Origin: Streptococcus varani
GTDB taxonomy: Bacteria; Bacillota; Bacilli; Lactobacillales; Streptococcaceae
Direction: 5' to 3'
Assembly: GCF_001375655.1 (NCBI RefSeq)
Contig: NZ_CTEN01000004.1
Location: 310,001-374,000, forward strand
DNA: 64,000 nt
Within the stretch, counting starts at the first letter, position 1; every line of letters starts with the position of its first letter. A program made the position numbers and the translations under genes. The notes beneath the pieces are model-generated. The model saw nothing but the letters and a program-made list of their open reading frames with translations, did no database searches and was not told the DNA's origin. Positions 35,719 to 45,505 of this stretch are shown here, in pieces.

Positions 35719-37062
35719 TTAAAAATCTTGGCGTTTGGCTTTGCGTTCCGCACGCCCCTTAGCTCTGTTTTCAACTCGTTTGGTCATGCGGCGTTTTTCG
35801 TCAACAGCCCACTTAATTTTTTTCTTGTAACCAGGCTTAATTTTTTTCTTTTTCTTCTTGACCAAACCAATCATTTCCAAATCCAATTTTTCATGGGACT
35901 TTTCCCGATTGACACGACGATCACGGTCATAAGTATCCTTAAACTCTCCATTTTTCATTTCTTTCGGAAGAAACTTAATGTTGAGTTTTTCCAACTCACG
36001 AATGTCTGCATCATCGCTAGGTTGGTACAGAGTGATAGCTGTCCCACCCAAACCATTACGTCCTGTTCGACCAACACGGTGAACAAAGAAGGAAAGATCC
36101 TGTGGAATAGCATCATTGATGACATGGCTAACACCTTCAATATCAATGCCACGCGCAGCCAAATCCGTTGCCACAATGTATTCGAAGTCCAAGTTTTTAA
36201 CCTGATTCATGATGCGTTTGCGTTCCCGCGGTGGAATATCCCCATGAATCTTGGCAACTCGCAAACCGTTTGCAGTCAAGTAAGAATGCAACTCATCTGC
36301 ACGCGTTTTAGTATTGACAAAAATCATGGCCAAGTAAGGTTGCATGAGCTTGGTCATCTCTAAAATTTGTGCATTTTTATCGCGACCTTTGGTCGAAATC
36401 AACCAATTTTCAATGGTATCTGAAATAACGGTCTGTGTCTTGATTTGCTCGATGATAGGGTTAGTCAGGTATTTCTTCAAAAATGGCTGTAACTTTTGCG
36501 GAATGGTTGCAGAGAAAACCATAAATTGAAGATTTTTTGGTAAGCTTGAGGCAATGCGATCCACTGTTTCTAAGAATCCCATGTCCAAGGTCATGTCCGC
36601 CTCATCAATTACAAAAATGCCAGCTTTATGAATGGCCAAGTCTCCTGATTTAACCAAATCATAAATACGTCCTGGTGTCCCAATCACAATGTGAGGTTGC
36701 TTAGACTGAAGTTTATCGATTTGGCGAGCTTTATCGGTCCCACCTACATAGTTGGCAAGGCGAATCTCTACTTCCGAATGCTCTGCTATTTGACGAGCTG
36801 CTTGATAAATTTGTGTTGCTAATTCACGAGATGGTGCGGTAATGACCGCCTGAACCTGATCTGAACTTTCATTCAACTTCTGAAAAATTGGTATCAAGAA
36901 GGTATGAGTCTTGCCCGAACCAGTCTTTGATTCACCTACCAGATCGCGACCTGAAAGAACAATGGGAATCAATTTTTCCTGAACCTCTGTAGCCCTTACA
37001 AAGTTAATATCTGCCAAGGCTTTCTGAATAAATTCTTTTAGGGTAAATTCTGTAAATTTCAT
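35719..37062 (-). CDS. cshB: DEAD-box ATP-dependent RNA helicase (CshB-like)
   Basis: 447 residues. Helicase motifs: Q motif (FTEFTLKEFIQKALADINFVRATEVQ), Walker A ESKTGSGKTHTF, PSRELA, GTPGR, DEAD, SAT, VATDLAARGIDIEG and HRVGRTGR. A Lys/Arg-rich C-terminal tail (about 395-447) probably binds RNA. CshB-type helicases act in cold adaptation and rRNA or mRNA metabolism. Symbol by similarity. Confidence 0.85.
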   Translation of the reverse strand: MKFTEFTLKEFIQKALADINFVRATEVQEKLIPIVLSGRDLVGESKTGSGKTHTFLIPIFQKLNESSDQVQAVITAPSRELATQIYQAARQIAEHSEVEIRLANYVGGTDKARQIDKLQSKQPHIVIGTPGRIYDLVKSGDLAIHKAGIFVIDEADMTLDMGFLETVDRIASSLPKNLQFMVFSATIPQKLQPFLKKYLTNPIIEQIKTQTVISDTIENWLISTKGRDKNAQILEMTKLMQPYLAMIFVNTKTRADELHSYLTANGLRVAKIHGDIPPRERKRIMNQVKNLDFEYIVATDLAARGIDIEGVSHVINDAIPQDLSFFVHRVGRTGRNGLGGTAITLYQPSDDADIRELEKLNIKFLPKEMKNGEFKDTYDRDRRVNREKSHEKLDLEMIGLVKKKKKKIKPGYKKKIKWAVDEKRRMTKRVENRAKGRAERKAKRQDF

Positions 37063-37141
37063 AGTTTCCTCTTTTTTCTAGTACATTCCATTATAACAAA
37101 AAATGATAAACAATGCTCCTCCTGCACTTCATTTCTCATCT

Positions 37142-37166
37142 AAAAAGACAGCAATTTCTTGCTGCC
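37142..37166 (-). terminator. Terminator of the rsmH-ftsL-pbp2X-mraY cluster
   Basis: 8-bp stem GGCAGCAA/TTGCTGTC with a GAAA loop (37147-37166), then TTTTT on the minus strand, just after mraY. Confidence 0.85.
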
Positions 37167-37171
37167 CTATT

Positions 37172-38170
37172 TTATAGGTAGAGAGAAGCCAAGACTAGGC
37201 AGGACATGATCAAACCAAGTCCCCAGAGAAAAGCATCCACGCGCCATTCGCTCCAGTTTTTGCCATTACCAGACAAGCCACCCAATTCCAAATGATGATG
37301 GAAAGGAGTCATACGAAAAATACGACGACCCTCTCCCAATTTTTTCTTGGTATAGCGGAAATAAGAAACCTGTAACAGAACAGATGTCGTCTCCAATACA
37401 TAAACTAATCCAATGAAGAGGAGAGTCCATTCCTGATGAAGAGCAATCGAGATAGTAGCTAACATGCCACCAAGAGCAAGAGAACCCACATCTCCCATAA
37501 AAATCTTGGCAGGTTTTCGATTGTAGACAAAGAAACCAAGAAGGCCACCAATCATGGTCACGCAAACCAGAAGAATATCAAACTGATTCTGCACAGCAGC
37601 GATGATTGAATAGGCTACTAAGCTGATTGCCACTGAAATAGATGCCAACCCATCAATGCCATCTGTCAGATTGACTGCATTGGAAAAACCAACCAACCAA
37701 AAGAGAACAAAGAAAATATACGCAAATCCGAGATGAACCTCGAAGCCGAAAACATTTAGATTACCATTACCCGTTGACTCGGCATGGACAAAGTAAAAAA
37801 CTAGTCCGCCTACAATTTGTAAAAGCATTTTTTGTCTGGGATTGAGACCTTCATTAATCTTTCGAAAAATTTTCAAGAAATCATCTAAAAATCCAACCGC
37901 TCCGTAGAGGGCTAAAATAAAGAGAATCCCCAATATACCAGCAGACAATTGGTCCAAAAGAAGGGCCGAAATGAAGCTGACCACTATCGAAACAAGTAGA
38001 AAAACTGTCCCCCCCATTGTCGGAGTCCCAGCCTTAAACTGATGTTGTTTGACATCTTCATGCATTTGTTGGCCTTCAATTCGCTTGGCCTGATAGAATT
38101 TAATAAAAACTGGAATCAACAGAACTGTTCCGATAAAGGAAACAGCTCCTGCTAGAATAGCAGATTGCAT
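37172..38170 (-). CDS. mraY: Phospho-N-acetylmuramoyl-pentapeptide transferase MraY
   Basis: 332-residue polytopic membrane enzyme (about ten helices) that forms lipid I from UDP-MurNAc-pentapeptide and undecaprenyl phosphate. Signature segments: [20 protein letters not shown] (catalytic Asp residues), [25 protein letters not shown] and [12 protein letters not shown]. It follows pbp2X by one base. Confidence 0.96.
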   Translation of the reverse strand: MQSAILAGAVSFIGTVLLIPVFIKFYQAKRIEGQQMHEDVKQHQFKAGTPTMGGTVFLLVSIVVSFISALLLDQLSAGILGILFILALYGAVGFLDDFLKIFRKINEGLNPRQKMLLQIVGGLVFYFVHAESTGNGNLNVFGFEVHLGFAYIFFVLFWLVGFSNAVNLTDGIDGLASISVAISLVAYSIIAAVQNQFDILLVCVTMIGGLLGFFVYNRKPAKIFMGDVGSLALGGMLATISIALHQEWTLLFIGLVYVLETTSVLLQVSYFRYTKKKLGEGRRIFRMTPFHHHLELGGLSGNGKNWSEWRVDAFLWGLGLIMSCLVLASLYL

Positions 38171-38171
38171 C

Positions 38172-40430
38172 TTATTCTCCTAGTGTAATTGTAATTTTTT
38201 TTGTCTCTTTCAGACTAGTTCCCATGGCAATGCTTTGGTCAACAACCTTGTTCCCATCACCATCCATTTCAATCTCTATATTGGTCCAATCCGCAAATTT
38301 TTCAAGGTTGGATTTGGTCCAACCATACATATCCGGAACTTCTTCAAAACTATCCGTCAATAGTAAGATTTGCTGATTTGCCCGTACATTAGAACCTATT
38401 TCTCTAGAAACTTTTTTAATTTTTGAACCATTTCCAAGTATAACAGGCTGGACCAAGTTGCGTCGCAGTTCATCTGCTATCAGACCTGGATTTTCATCCA
38501 TAATATTCGGAAGTTTGTATTCTGTCTCAGCGGTCACATTTGCCAAGACTGGAGATACGCCCGTCAGATTTAAACTATCCTTAAGAACCATCGCTTCTTT
38601 TAATACAGGATTGACAATATCTTGCCAGGCAAGAAAACTCCATTCTTGAGGTTGTTGAACGGTTACATACATGATAAATTCAGGATCTTCAGCAGGAATC
38701 ATGGCTACTACTGAGTTGATGGTGTCGTTGGCACCCTCCATATAGCCACCCCCATCTTCAGGTGCTTTAGCAATTTCAGCTGTCCCAGATTTGACTGCCA
38801 CATTGTAGCCATCTACTTGAATAACTGGTCCACTATCTTTTGAATAGAGAGTTCCATATCGAGGATCCGTTCCAACTGTTACCATATAGTTTAAGGTCTG
38901 GTCAGCTGCGTCCGCAGAAACAGGTTTCCCCATAATTTCCGGTTGAGAGACACGAGCTGATTCTGTATTGGCATCGTAAATTCCAGAGATAAATTTGGGT
39001 TGCAACATAACTCCGTGATTTCCAATAGCTGTGAAAGATCGCAACATCTGGGTATTGGTTACCGAAATACCTTGGCCGAAGGAAGACATGGCAATGGTCA
39101 CAATATTATCAGCAGGGAAAATCCCACCCGTCTCACTATTCATTCCAAAACGCGTTGGATAGCCGAAGCGGAACTTACTGAGATAACTAAGCCATTTGGC
39201 ATCGCCCATTCGTTGCTCCAACATGGTCATACCGACGTTACTGGATAGGGCAAAACCATTCGCAAAAGTCAAGGTTTCAGGGTCTCGACCAGCATTGACT
39301 GTCCAGTCGTTAATTTTAGCATCTGCTAATTGATAGGTATTATTGGTGTAATACTCATTGGGATTGAAAGTCTTGTTATCAATGGCAGCTGCCAGTGTCA
39401 TAACTTTCATGGTTGAACCTGGCTCAAAGTGACCTTGATAAAGAGTGGCCTGCCAATCCATTTCCTTGTTGATACCCTCTTTGGTATCTGGATCAAAAGT
39501 TGGCCTTTGTGTTGTTGCTAGAATTTCTCCAGTTTTGGCAGAAATAAGGGTAGCATTAGCGTAAACACCCTTTGTTTTCTGAGAATAAAAGACTTCCATA
39601 TTATTTTCCAAAGAACGCTGCAAATCGGCCGACAGGGTGGTATAAACATCCTTGCCATCAACCGGTTCCGTTTGAATAGTCTCTGTTCCTGGAATAATCC
39701 GCCCATAACTATCTTTTTCGTAAATAATTTTTCCATCTTGACCCGATAAAATCGAGTTTAGAGCTGCTTCCACTCCCGTATTCCCATGCAGACTTTGACT
39801 ACCATCGTCATTATCCTTTAGCTGAGCTAGACCGATAAAATGACTAGCAAAAATACCGTTTGTATAGAGGCGCCCCGGGCTAGTTGAAAAGGAAATCCCT
39901 TTAATATTGGCGGCTTTAGCAGCTTCTGAAATAGCTGACATCGTTCCATAGGTAATGTTTTTACCACGTACACCAAAATAGGTTTGGTTGACATTTGGCA
40001 TTCTAAGTTGATTGAGAACATAGTCTTTTTCCATGCCTAAAAACTCATGGAAGATATCTGCTACCTTGTCAAATTGACTCTCCTCAACATAGAGAATCTC
40101 TTTTTGCGCGGATAGATATTCCTTATCAATAATAGCGTAAACGGTGTATGTAGTCGAGTCTTGAGCGATAGGATAGCCTGTTCGATCATAAATCGTTCCA
40201 CGTTTGGCCTGAACTGTCACCTCTTGTTGATAGACTCGCTTTGCGGCCTCCGATAAATTAACACCAAATTTTCTATCTGTTCCAATAATGATGGCAAAGT
40301 TGATAAGAAAAATAAAGAAGATAAAGACACTAAGCAAAATCAGGCTCTGCCCTACTCTTCTACGATTCTGGCTCGGTATGGCACGATTTTTCAAGACATA
40401 TCTTAAAAATTGTTTCTTTTTTCCGGGCAT
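38172..40430 (-). CDS. pbp2X: Penicillin-binding protein 2X, septal transpeptidase
   Basis: 752 residues. Short cytoplasmic N-terminus, one transmembrane helix (about 28-50), dimerisation domain, transpeptidase domain and two PASTA domains (from about 640). Catalytic motifs: Ser339-Thr-Met-Lys (EPGSTMK), Ser396-Ser-Asn (ALSSN) and Lys547-Ser-Gly ([10 protein letters not shown]). Class B PBP for septal peptidoglycan with FtsW. The residue after KSGTA is Glu552, where the pneumococcal reference has Gln; Q552E is reported in beta-lactam-resistant pneumococcal PBP2x. Whether Glu is normal in this species I cannot say. Confidence 0.95.
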   Translation of the reverse strand: MPGKKKQFLRYVLKNRAIPSQNRRRVGQSLILLSVFIFFIFLINFAIIIGTDRKFGVNLSEAAKRVYQQEVTVQAKRGTIYDRTGYPIAQDSTTYTVYAIIDKEYLSAQKEILYVEESQFDKVADIFHEFLGMEKDYVLNQLRMPNVNQTYFGVRGKNITYGTMSAISEAAKAANIKGISFSTSPGRLYTNGIFASHFIGLAQLKDNDDGSQSLHGNTGVEAALNSILSGQDGKIIYEKDSYGRIIPGTETIQTEPVDGKDVYTTLSADLQRSLENNMEVFYSQKTKGVYANATLISAKTGEILATTQRPTFDPDTKEGINKEMDWQATLYQGHFEPGSTMKVMTLAAAIDNKTFNPNEYYTNNTYQLADAKINDWTVNAGRDPETLTFANGFALSSNVGMTMLEQRMGDAKWLSYLSKFRFGYPTRFGMNSETGGIFPADNIVTIAMSSFGQGISVTNTQMLRSFTAIGNHGVMLQPKFISGIYDANTESARVSQPEIMGKPVSADAADQTLNYMVTVGTDPRYGTLYSKDSGPVIQVDGYNVAVKSGTAEIAKAPEDGGGYMEGANDTINSVVAMIPAEDPEFIMYVTVQQPQEWSFLAWQDIVNPVLKEAMVLKDSLNLTGVSPVLANVTAETEYKLPNIMDENPGLIADELRRNLVQPVILGNGSKIKKVSREIGSNVRANQQILLLTDSFEEVPDMYGWTKSNLEKFADWTNIEIEMDGDGNKVVDQSIAMGTSLKETKKITITLGE

Positions 40431-40431
40431 G

Positions 40432-40755
40432 TTATTCTGCTACTCCAATATTGTTATTGTTAAAGGTCAAACCCTCTTTTTCAGCAATTTCAAGAAGACG
40501 AGCCTTTCGAGCCAAATCATTGACCGCTTGTTTGGCATCTTCAATTTCTAGTAACTTGACACTAATTTCCTGATTTGTTGCAGCCATATCTGATTGTACT
40601 TGCAAGAGCTTGGTCTGCATAAAAACAATCCCTATGGCCAAAATCAAACCTGAGATAACAATACTACCATAAAAAGCCTTTTCCACTCGTGTAAAGGTCT
40701 TAATTTTATCTTCAATGACCCGCATGGTCAAATCTCTCTGTTTATCTTCTAGCAT
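40432..40755 (-). CDS. ftsL: Cell division protein FtsL
   Basis: 107 residues with a short cytoplasmic N-terminus, a single transmembrane helix (about 28-48, FYGSIVISGLILAIGIVFMQ) and an extracellular coiled coil (KLLQVQSDMAATNQEISVKLLEIEDAKQAVNDLARKAR). It forms a complex with DivIB and DivIC at the septum. Position between rsmH and pbp2X is standard. Confidence 0.92.
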   Translation of the reverse strand: MLEDKQRDLTMRVIEDKIKTFTRVEKAFYGSIVISGLILAIGIVFMQTKLLQVQSDMAATNQEISVKLLEIEDAKQAVNDLARKARLLEIAEKEGLTFNNNNIGVAE

Positions 40756-40794
40756 GTCTTAACTTTCTATATTTAGGGAACATTCCCCCTCTAA

Positions 40795-41748
40795 TTAGGA
40801 TTGGTGGACTTTTTTAGCAACGCGCAACTTGGCAGAATGTGCTCGATTGTTGGCTAATAATTCTTCCTGACTTGGTAAGATAGGTTTGCGATTGACTAAC
40901 TCCAAAGGTGCTTTCATATCATCAGGAATAAAGGGCAAACCCTTTGGTACATAAACGGTGCTAGCTTCCTTGAAGACTTGCTTGGTCAGTCGATCTTCCA
41001 ATGAATGAAAAGTAATGACAGAGATGCGACCGCCTATGGCCAACAAATCAATGGCTTGCTCAATTGATTCATCCGCAGCACCTAGTTCATCATTCACTTC
41101 AATTCGAATCGCTTGGAAAATCTGCTTGGCCGGATGGCCTTTTTTCTTGAGTTCCTTAGCAGGTTTTGCTGACTTGATAATTTCTGCTAGTTCTGTTGTG
41201 GTTTCAATAGGTTTGATTTGACGGACCTGCTCGATCTTTCGAGCAATTTGTTTCGAAAACTTATCTTCCCCATATTTGAAGAAAATCCGCACCAAATCAT
41301 GAAAATCGTAAGTATTGACCACATCATAAGCCGTTAGACTAGCCTCTTGGTTCATCCGCATATCCAGGGCCGCATCTTGCTTATAAGAAAAACCACGTTC
41401 CCGCTCATCTAATTGAGGACTGGACACGCCCAAATCATAGAGGATACCGTCAATCTTGTCAACGCCCAGCGCTTCTAAGTTGGACTTAAGATGACGGAAA
41501 TTATCTTTTATGAAGGTGACCATTCCTCTTTCAATATAGTCCTTGAGACGAATCTGGGCATTATCAATGGCCTTTTGATCCTGGTCAAAACAATATAAAT
41601 GGCCTTCCTCGCTCAACTTAGAAAGTAAATAAGAGGAATGCCCCGCACCACCCAAGGTAGCATCTACATAAATTCCGTTTGGTTTTACATCTAATAAATC
41701 AACTGTCTCATGCAAGAGAACCGTTGTATGATTAAATTCATTTGTCAT
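40795..41748 (-). CDS. rsmH: 16S rRNA (cytosine(1402)-N4)-methyltransferase RsmH
   Basis: 317 residues. Starts [23 protein letters not shown]-binding [38 protein letters not shown]-terminal [18 protein letters not shown]. Methylates C1402 in the ribosomal P site. First gene of the division cluster; the leader is very short. Confidence 0.96.
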   Translation of the reverse strand: MTNEFNHTTVLLHETVDLLDVKPNGIYVDATLGGAGHSSYLLSKLSEEGHLYCFDQDQKAIDNAQIRLKDYIERGMVTFIKDNFRHLKSNLEALGVDKIDGILYDLGVSSPQLDERERGFSYKQDAALDMRMNQEASLTAYDVVNTYDFHDLVRIFFKYGEDKFSKQIARKIEQVRQIKPIETTTELAEIIKSAKPAKELKKKGHPAKQIFQAIRIEVNDELGAADESIEQAIDLLAIGGRISVITFHSLEDRLTKQVFKEASTVYVPKGLPFIPDDMKAPLELVNRKPILPSQEELLANNRAHSAKLRVAKKVHQS

Positions 41749-41756
41749 ATCTTCTT

Positions 41757-41762
41757 ATTATA
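41757..41762 (-). promoter_or_regulatory. rsmH promoter, extended -10
   Basis: Minus-strand TGGTATAAT with TATAAT at 41757-41762, preceded by ATTTTGGACAATA. Only about 8 bases separate it from the ATG, giving a very short leader. No good -35 seen. Confidence 0.5.
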
Positions 41763-41810
41763 CCATATTGTCCAAAATCAAGCTTAAAATCGATCAGGGA
41801 AAATATTTTC

Positions 41811-41859
41811 TAGAAATATGTCATATATAATTGACATATTTCTAGTTTTATTTTATATT
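41811..41859 (+). promoter_or_regulatory. Promoter and operator palindrome of the HTH-DUF3278 operon
   Basis: A perfect inverted repeat with 13-base arms, TAGAAATATGTCA and TGACATATTTCTA, around an 8-base centre (41811-41844). The -35 TTGACA (41831-41836) lies in the right arm, and the -10 TATATT (41854-41859) follows with a 17-base spacer. A bound repressor would block polymerase, so the HTH protein downstream may autoregulate. Confidence 0.7.
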
Positions 41860-41902
41860 AAAGATGTAAAATATATACGACACCCTCCAGGAAGATTTGC
41901 AA

Positions 41903-42115
41903 ATGAACCAAGTAAAAGAATTTCGACAGCAGTCTGGAAAGTCTCAACTAGCTCTAGCCAAGGAAATCGGCGTTTCCAGACAAACCATCAATATGATAGA
42001 AAATGATAAATACAATCCTTCGTTGGATCTGTGTATCAATCTAGCTCTTGCTCTCAATACAGATTTGAATAGCCTATTTTGGAATAAAAAAAAGGAGAAT
42101 CACTATGAAGCTTAA
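41903..42115 (+). CDS. Small XRE/Cro-type HTH regulator
   Basis: 70 residues from the ATG at 41903 (AGGAAG eight bases upstream). One HTH_3 domain: QVKEFRQQSGKSQLALAKEI, GVSRQTINMIENDKYNPSLDL, close to the YozG/YgzD subgroup usually paired with a small membrane protein. The two DUF3278 genes follow and overlap, matching that pattern. Probably an autorepressor acting at the upstream palindrome. Confidence 0.85.
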   Translation: MNQVKEFRQQSGKSQLALAKEIGVSRQTINMIENDKYNPSLDLCINLALALNTDLNSLFWNKKKENHYEA

Positions 42116-42641
42116 AAAATGTTACCAACACTATCTCAAAACCTTTTATGGCGTGACCGGGCCATTTGACGAATACAAACAAGCCATCATTGGTAAGATA
42201 GCCATGATGTTTTTCCCTCCCTTCTTCCTCGGTAATGGACTAATCGTTGCAGTTAGCCTCATCTTTGGCTATCGTTATCCGGAAACTACTGCTTGGGTCG
42301 CTCCTCTATCTATCTTTTTATACAGTTTCATCCTCTACTCTATTTTGCACCATCAGTTGAGAAAAGCTGGCGTTTACGACTTCGACTTGGAAGAATTATC
42401 TACCGAACAGGTCACAAAAGTCCGTCACTCCCCTTTCAAATTTGTCCTCATCTGGTCCATCTTTATGTTTATCTGGTCTCTCTTTAGCCAGACTGTCCTA
42501 GACGAAGTGACCTTGATGACAGCCCTCACTAATCCACGCACTTATATCGGTCTTCTTATTGGAGCTGGTTTTATCTTGATTGTCTATATTGTCCTAATCT
42601 ACTATGGATTAAAACAGAAAGAGAACGAATCTCATGAATAA
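42105..42641 (+). CDS. DUF3278 membrane protein, paralogue 1
   Basis: 178 residues, overlapping the HTH gene by 11 bases behind AAAGGAG. N-terminal HYLKTFYGVTGPFDEYKQAI is the family signature; four transmembrane helices follow (about 33-53, 62-80, 108-128, 142-165). Paralogue of the next gene. Function unknown; such HTH-linked DUF3278 proteins are common in lactic acid bacteria. Confidence 0.8.
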   Translation: MKLKKCYQHYLKTFYGVTGPFDEYKQAIIGKIAMMFFPPFFLGNGLIVAVSLIFGYRYPETTAWVAPLSIFLYSFILYSILHHQLRKAGVYDFDLEELSTEQVTKVRHSPFKFVLIWSIFMFIWSLFSQTVLDEVTLMTALTNPRTYIGLLIGAGFILIVYIVLIYYGLKQKENESHE

Positions 42642-43131
42642 AGAATCTTTTACAGATAAACTCTTGAAACGATTTTACGGTATTACCGGTCCCTTGGATG
42701 AATACCGTCGCCAACAGATTGACCGCGTAGGAAACATCTGTTACGTATGGTTGACAACTATTTTAATTTTTGGAAACTTAGTGGCTTATATTCTTGGCCA
42801 AAAACACCCTGAGATTGTAGCAACAATTTATCCTTTGGCCCTCACCTTTATCGGATTGCTTCTTTATTTCATCGTCGCCGCCAACCAAGGTTTTGATGTG
42901 GTTCAAGCAATTGATGTGGAGGAATTAGATGAGAAAGAGAAAAAACAATTGCAACATGTTGGACTGAAATCTGGTCTTTTATTTGGAATAAGCATGTGGC
43001 TCTTTGGTCCATTGCTCCTTCAACTATCTTATCCAGCTGGATTATTTGCCATTAAGACCATTCTTTTTGGGGTATTCAATGGCTTAATGTTCGGAGTTTG
43101 TATACAGGTTGTGAATAAAGCTCGCCAATAA
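42634..43131 (+). CDS. DUF3278 membrane protein, paralogue 2
   Basis: 165 residues, overlapping its paralogue by 8 bases. Starts DKLLKRFYGITGPLDEYRRQQ, matching the other's FYGVTGPFDEYKQ, with four hydrophobic segments. Tandem duplication with considerable divergence. The two may form a hetero-oligomer; function unknown. Confidence 0.8.
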   Translation: MNKESFTDKLLKRFYGITGPLDEYRRQQIDRVGNICYVWLTTILIFGNLVAYILGQKHPEIVATIYPLALTFIGLLLYFIVAANQGFDVVQAIDVEELDEKEKKQLQHVGLKSGLLFGISMWLFGPLLLQLSYPAGLFAIKTILFGVFNGLMFGVCIQVVNKARQ

Positions 43132-43305
43132 AACACATTCATGTTGGAGGCTGGACAGGAGGGTGCCATCTTCTCTTTATCTGCCTTATCCTTCTGATTT
43201 GCTCCGCTTTTCCCTTAATAGCCAGGTCATTTTATCTAGCTATCAAACACCAGAAAAAGAAGCCCATAAATAAGGTATTTTGCCCAGATACACATATCAA
43301 TCACT

Positions 43306-43335
43306 AGGGAGGGTTAACTTTCCCTTTCTTTTTTG
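43306..43335 (+). terminator. Possible terminator of the DUF3278 operon
   Basis: AGGGA/TCCCT arms with a GTTAAC-containing centre followed by TTCTTTTTT. It lies 175 bases after the last gene of the operon and 50 before trkH. Weak stem. Confidence 0.4.
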
Positions 43336-43385
43336 CTAAAATGTGTTACAATATCTTCATATTTCATTAGAGAAAAGAGAGGCTT

Positions 43386-44735
43386 ATGTCTTTTTTTAGG
43401 ATTTCATTAACCCCTACCGAGCGAATCATCGTCAGTTTTGCTGCTGTTATTCTTACAGGATCGATTTTATTGAGTCTTCCTATTTCACAGCTAGCCAACT
43501 CCCAAGCAAGCTACTGGGATAACCTCTTTACGGCTGTTTCTATGGTTTGTGTGACAGGCCTCTTTACCCAACCGGTTGCAAGTAGCTTCACTGCTTTCGG
43601 TCAGATTATTTGTATGATTCTCATGCAAATCGGTGGGCTCAGCCTTCTTAGCTTTATCGGAATGATCGCCCTTCAGGCCAAACGCAAATTGAGTTTTATC
43701 AACCTTACGACCTTGCAAGAAAGTTTTAGTCGCGATGATACCAAAGACTTTCACGGTTTTATTCTCTCTGTCTTTCGCTTTACCTTTGCTATCGAAGGCA
43801 TGGGGGCACTGCTCTTGGCTATCTATTTTGTTCCAAAATTTGGTTGGGCAAAAGGGGTCTTTACCTCTATCTTCTTAGCTATTTCAGCTTTTTGTAACGC
43901 AGGTTTTGACAATATGGGCGCTAGTAGTTTAGTTTATTTTGTTAAAAATCCTTATATTAATCTTATCATCGCCAGTCTGATTATCATGGGCGGACTTGGT
44001 TTCTCAGTCTGGTTTGATTTACAGACACAGGTTAAAAAGAAAAATCATGTTCGTAAATTCAGTTTCCATACTAAAGTCGTTCTAGGATTAACCGCAACTA
44101 TCTTGGCTTTAGGAACTCTTTTGACCCTGATGACAGAGTACAACAATCCGAACACAATTGGAACTTTCTCTCTTGGTCATAAAGTTCTTGCCAGTTTTTT
44201 CCAAACGGTGACTATGAGAACAGCTGGTTTTGCGACTATCGATTATACTCAAGCTAGACCCATCAGTCTCTTACTCTATGCCTTTCAAATGATGCTTGGG
44301 GGTGCCCCTGGTGGTACAGCTGGTGGTATTAAAATCACTGCTTTTTTGGTCCTCTTGGTCTACGCTCGCAGTGAAGTCCTGGGACTTCCTTACACCAATT
44401 TCAAACACAGAACCATCGATACCTTGACCATCCGTAAAGCCATTGCTGTCTTTATTGTCTTTTTGTCCACCTTCCTTTTAGGCCTCTTTAGTATCTCTGT
44501 TACCGACTCTGACAAACCACTTCTCTTCCTTATTTTTGAGGTGATGTCCGCTCTTGCAACCGTTGGTGTGACAGCTAATCTAACGCCAAGCCTGACACAA
44601 GCTGGCCAATTCATTATCATGGCTCTTATGTTCTTTGGCAGAATTGGTCCCATGTCCATTCTCATGAGTTTATCCTCTAAAAGGGCTAGTAAAACTGCCA
44701 ACCTCCAATACGCTAAATCCTCTTTGATTGTTTAG
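43386..44735 (+). CDS. trkH: TrkH/KtrB-type potassium transporter subunit
   Basis: 449-residue channel subunit with four M1-P-M2 repeats. Selectivity-filter loops with conserved glycines are visible (AVSMVCVTGLFTQ, ISAFCNAGFDNMG, VTMRTAGFATIDY, MSALATVGVTANLT), and GGAPGGTAGGIKIT is the gating region. It imports K+ and needs the RCK partner encoded next. RBS GAGAGG. Confidence 0.92.
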   Translation: MSFFRISLTPTERIIVSFAAVILTGSILLSLPISQLANSQASYWDNLFTAVSMVCVTGLFTQPVASSFTAFGQIICMILMQIGGLSLLSFIGMIALQAKRKLSFINLTTLQESFSRDDTKDFHGFILSVFRFTFAIEGMGALLLAIYFVPKFGWAKGVFTSIFLAISAFCNAGFDNMGASSLVYFVKNPYINLIIASLIIMGGLGFSVWFDLQTQVKKKNHVRKFSFHTKVVLGLTATILALGTLLTLMTEYNNPNTIGTFSLGHKVLASFFQTVTMRTAGFATIDYTQARPISLLLYAFQMMLGGAPGGTAGGIKITAFLVLLVYARSEVLGLPYTNFKHRTIDTLTIRKAIAVFIVFLSTFLLGLFSISVTDSDKPLLFLIFEVMSALATVGVTANLTPSLTQAGQFIIMALMFFGRIGPMSILMSLSSKRASKTANLQYAKSSLIV

Positions 44736-44799
44736 TCAAAAAAAGCAGGTAATCCTCTGGGAATTCTTTCCCTTTTTCTTCAAGGAGAATCTTTTCATT

Positions 44800-45471
44800 A
44801 TGCAAAAACATACTATTGGAATTCTAGGTCTGGGTGTTTTCGGAACTAGTATAGCAAAAACACTTTGCAAATATGATTGTAATATCATCGCAGTGGATGA
44901 CCACGACAGCCAAATCAATCAGCTAGAATCTATTCTAACCAGAGGTGTCGTCGGTGATATTTCAGACAAGGACCTCTTACGAGCCGCTGGCATAGATACC
45001 TGTGATACAGTTGTAGTAGCAACGGGTAGCAATCTGGAAGCCAGTGTCTTAGCTGTTCTTCACTGCAAATCTTTGGGCATCCCTAAAGTAGTTGCTAAGG
45101 CCAAAAGTAAAACAACTCGTGAGGTTTTGCTCAAAATTGGAGCTGACCGGGTTATCTCCCCTGAAAGGGAGACCGGTATCTCTTTGGCAAAACATCTGCT
45201 GCATGATGATACAACTCACGTCATTGAATTAGATGAATATGTTTCTATCATCGAATTTAATCCCCCTGTAAAATGGATTGGTAAAAGTCTTGGTGAATTA
45301 AAATTGCGTCAAAATTATATGATGAACATCATTGGCTACCGCAGCAAATACAATAATGTCTTGGAAGTCCAGCTGACACCAGACTATATTTTCAATGAGG
45401 ATGAATTGATTGTCGCAGTAACAGACAACCAAACCGTTGATCATTTTGAAGAATACACAAATAAAATCTAA
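44800..45471 (+). CDS. trkA: TrkA/KtrA-type RCK regulator of potassium uptake (CabP-like)
   Basis: 223 residues from the ATG at 44800, fixed by AAGGAG; the frame extends upstream to 44728 but without a site. RCK_N nucleotide-binding domain GILGLGVFGTSIAKTLCKYD and an RCK_C domain (about 135-223, KWIGKSLGELKLRQNYMMNI). In pneumococcus the homologue CabP binds c-di-AMP and controls TrkH. Likely the same here. Confidence 0.92.
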   Translation: MQKHTIGILGLGVFGTSIAKTLCKYDCNIIAVDDHDSQINQLESILTRGVVGDISDKDLLRAAGIDTCDTVVVATGSNLEASVLAVLHCKSLGIPKVVAKAKSKTTREVLLKIGADRVISPERETGISLAKHLLHDDTTHVIELDEYVSIIEFNPPVKWIGKSLGELKLRQNYMMNIIGYRSKYNNVLEVQLTPDYIFNEDELIVAVTDNQTVDHFEEYTNKI

Positions 45472-45505
45472 AACGCTTCGATCCTTGAGATCAAAGCGTT
45501 TTTTT
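45472..45505. terminator. Bidirectional terminator between trkA and mtsC
   Basis: Stem AACGCTTCGATC/GATCAAAGCGTT with one mismatch and runs of A and T on the two sides. It terminates the convergent trkA (plus) and mtsC (minus) transcripts and overlaps the mtsC end. Confidence 0.85.
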
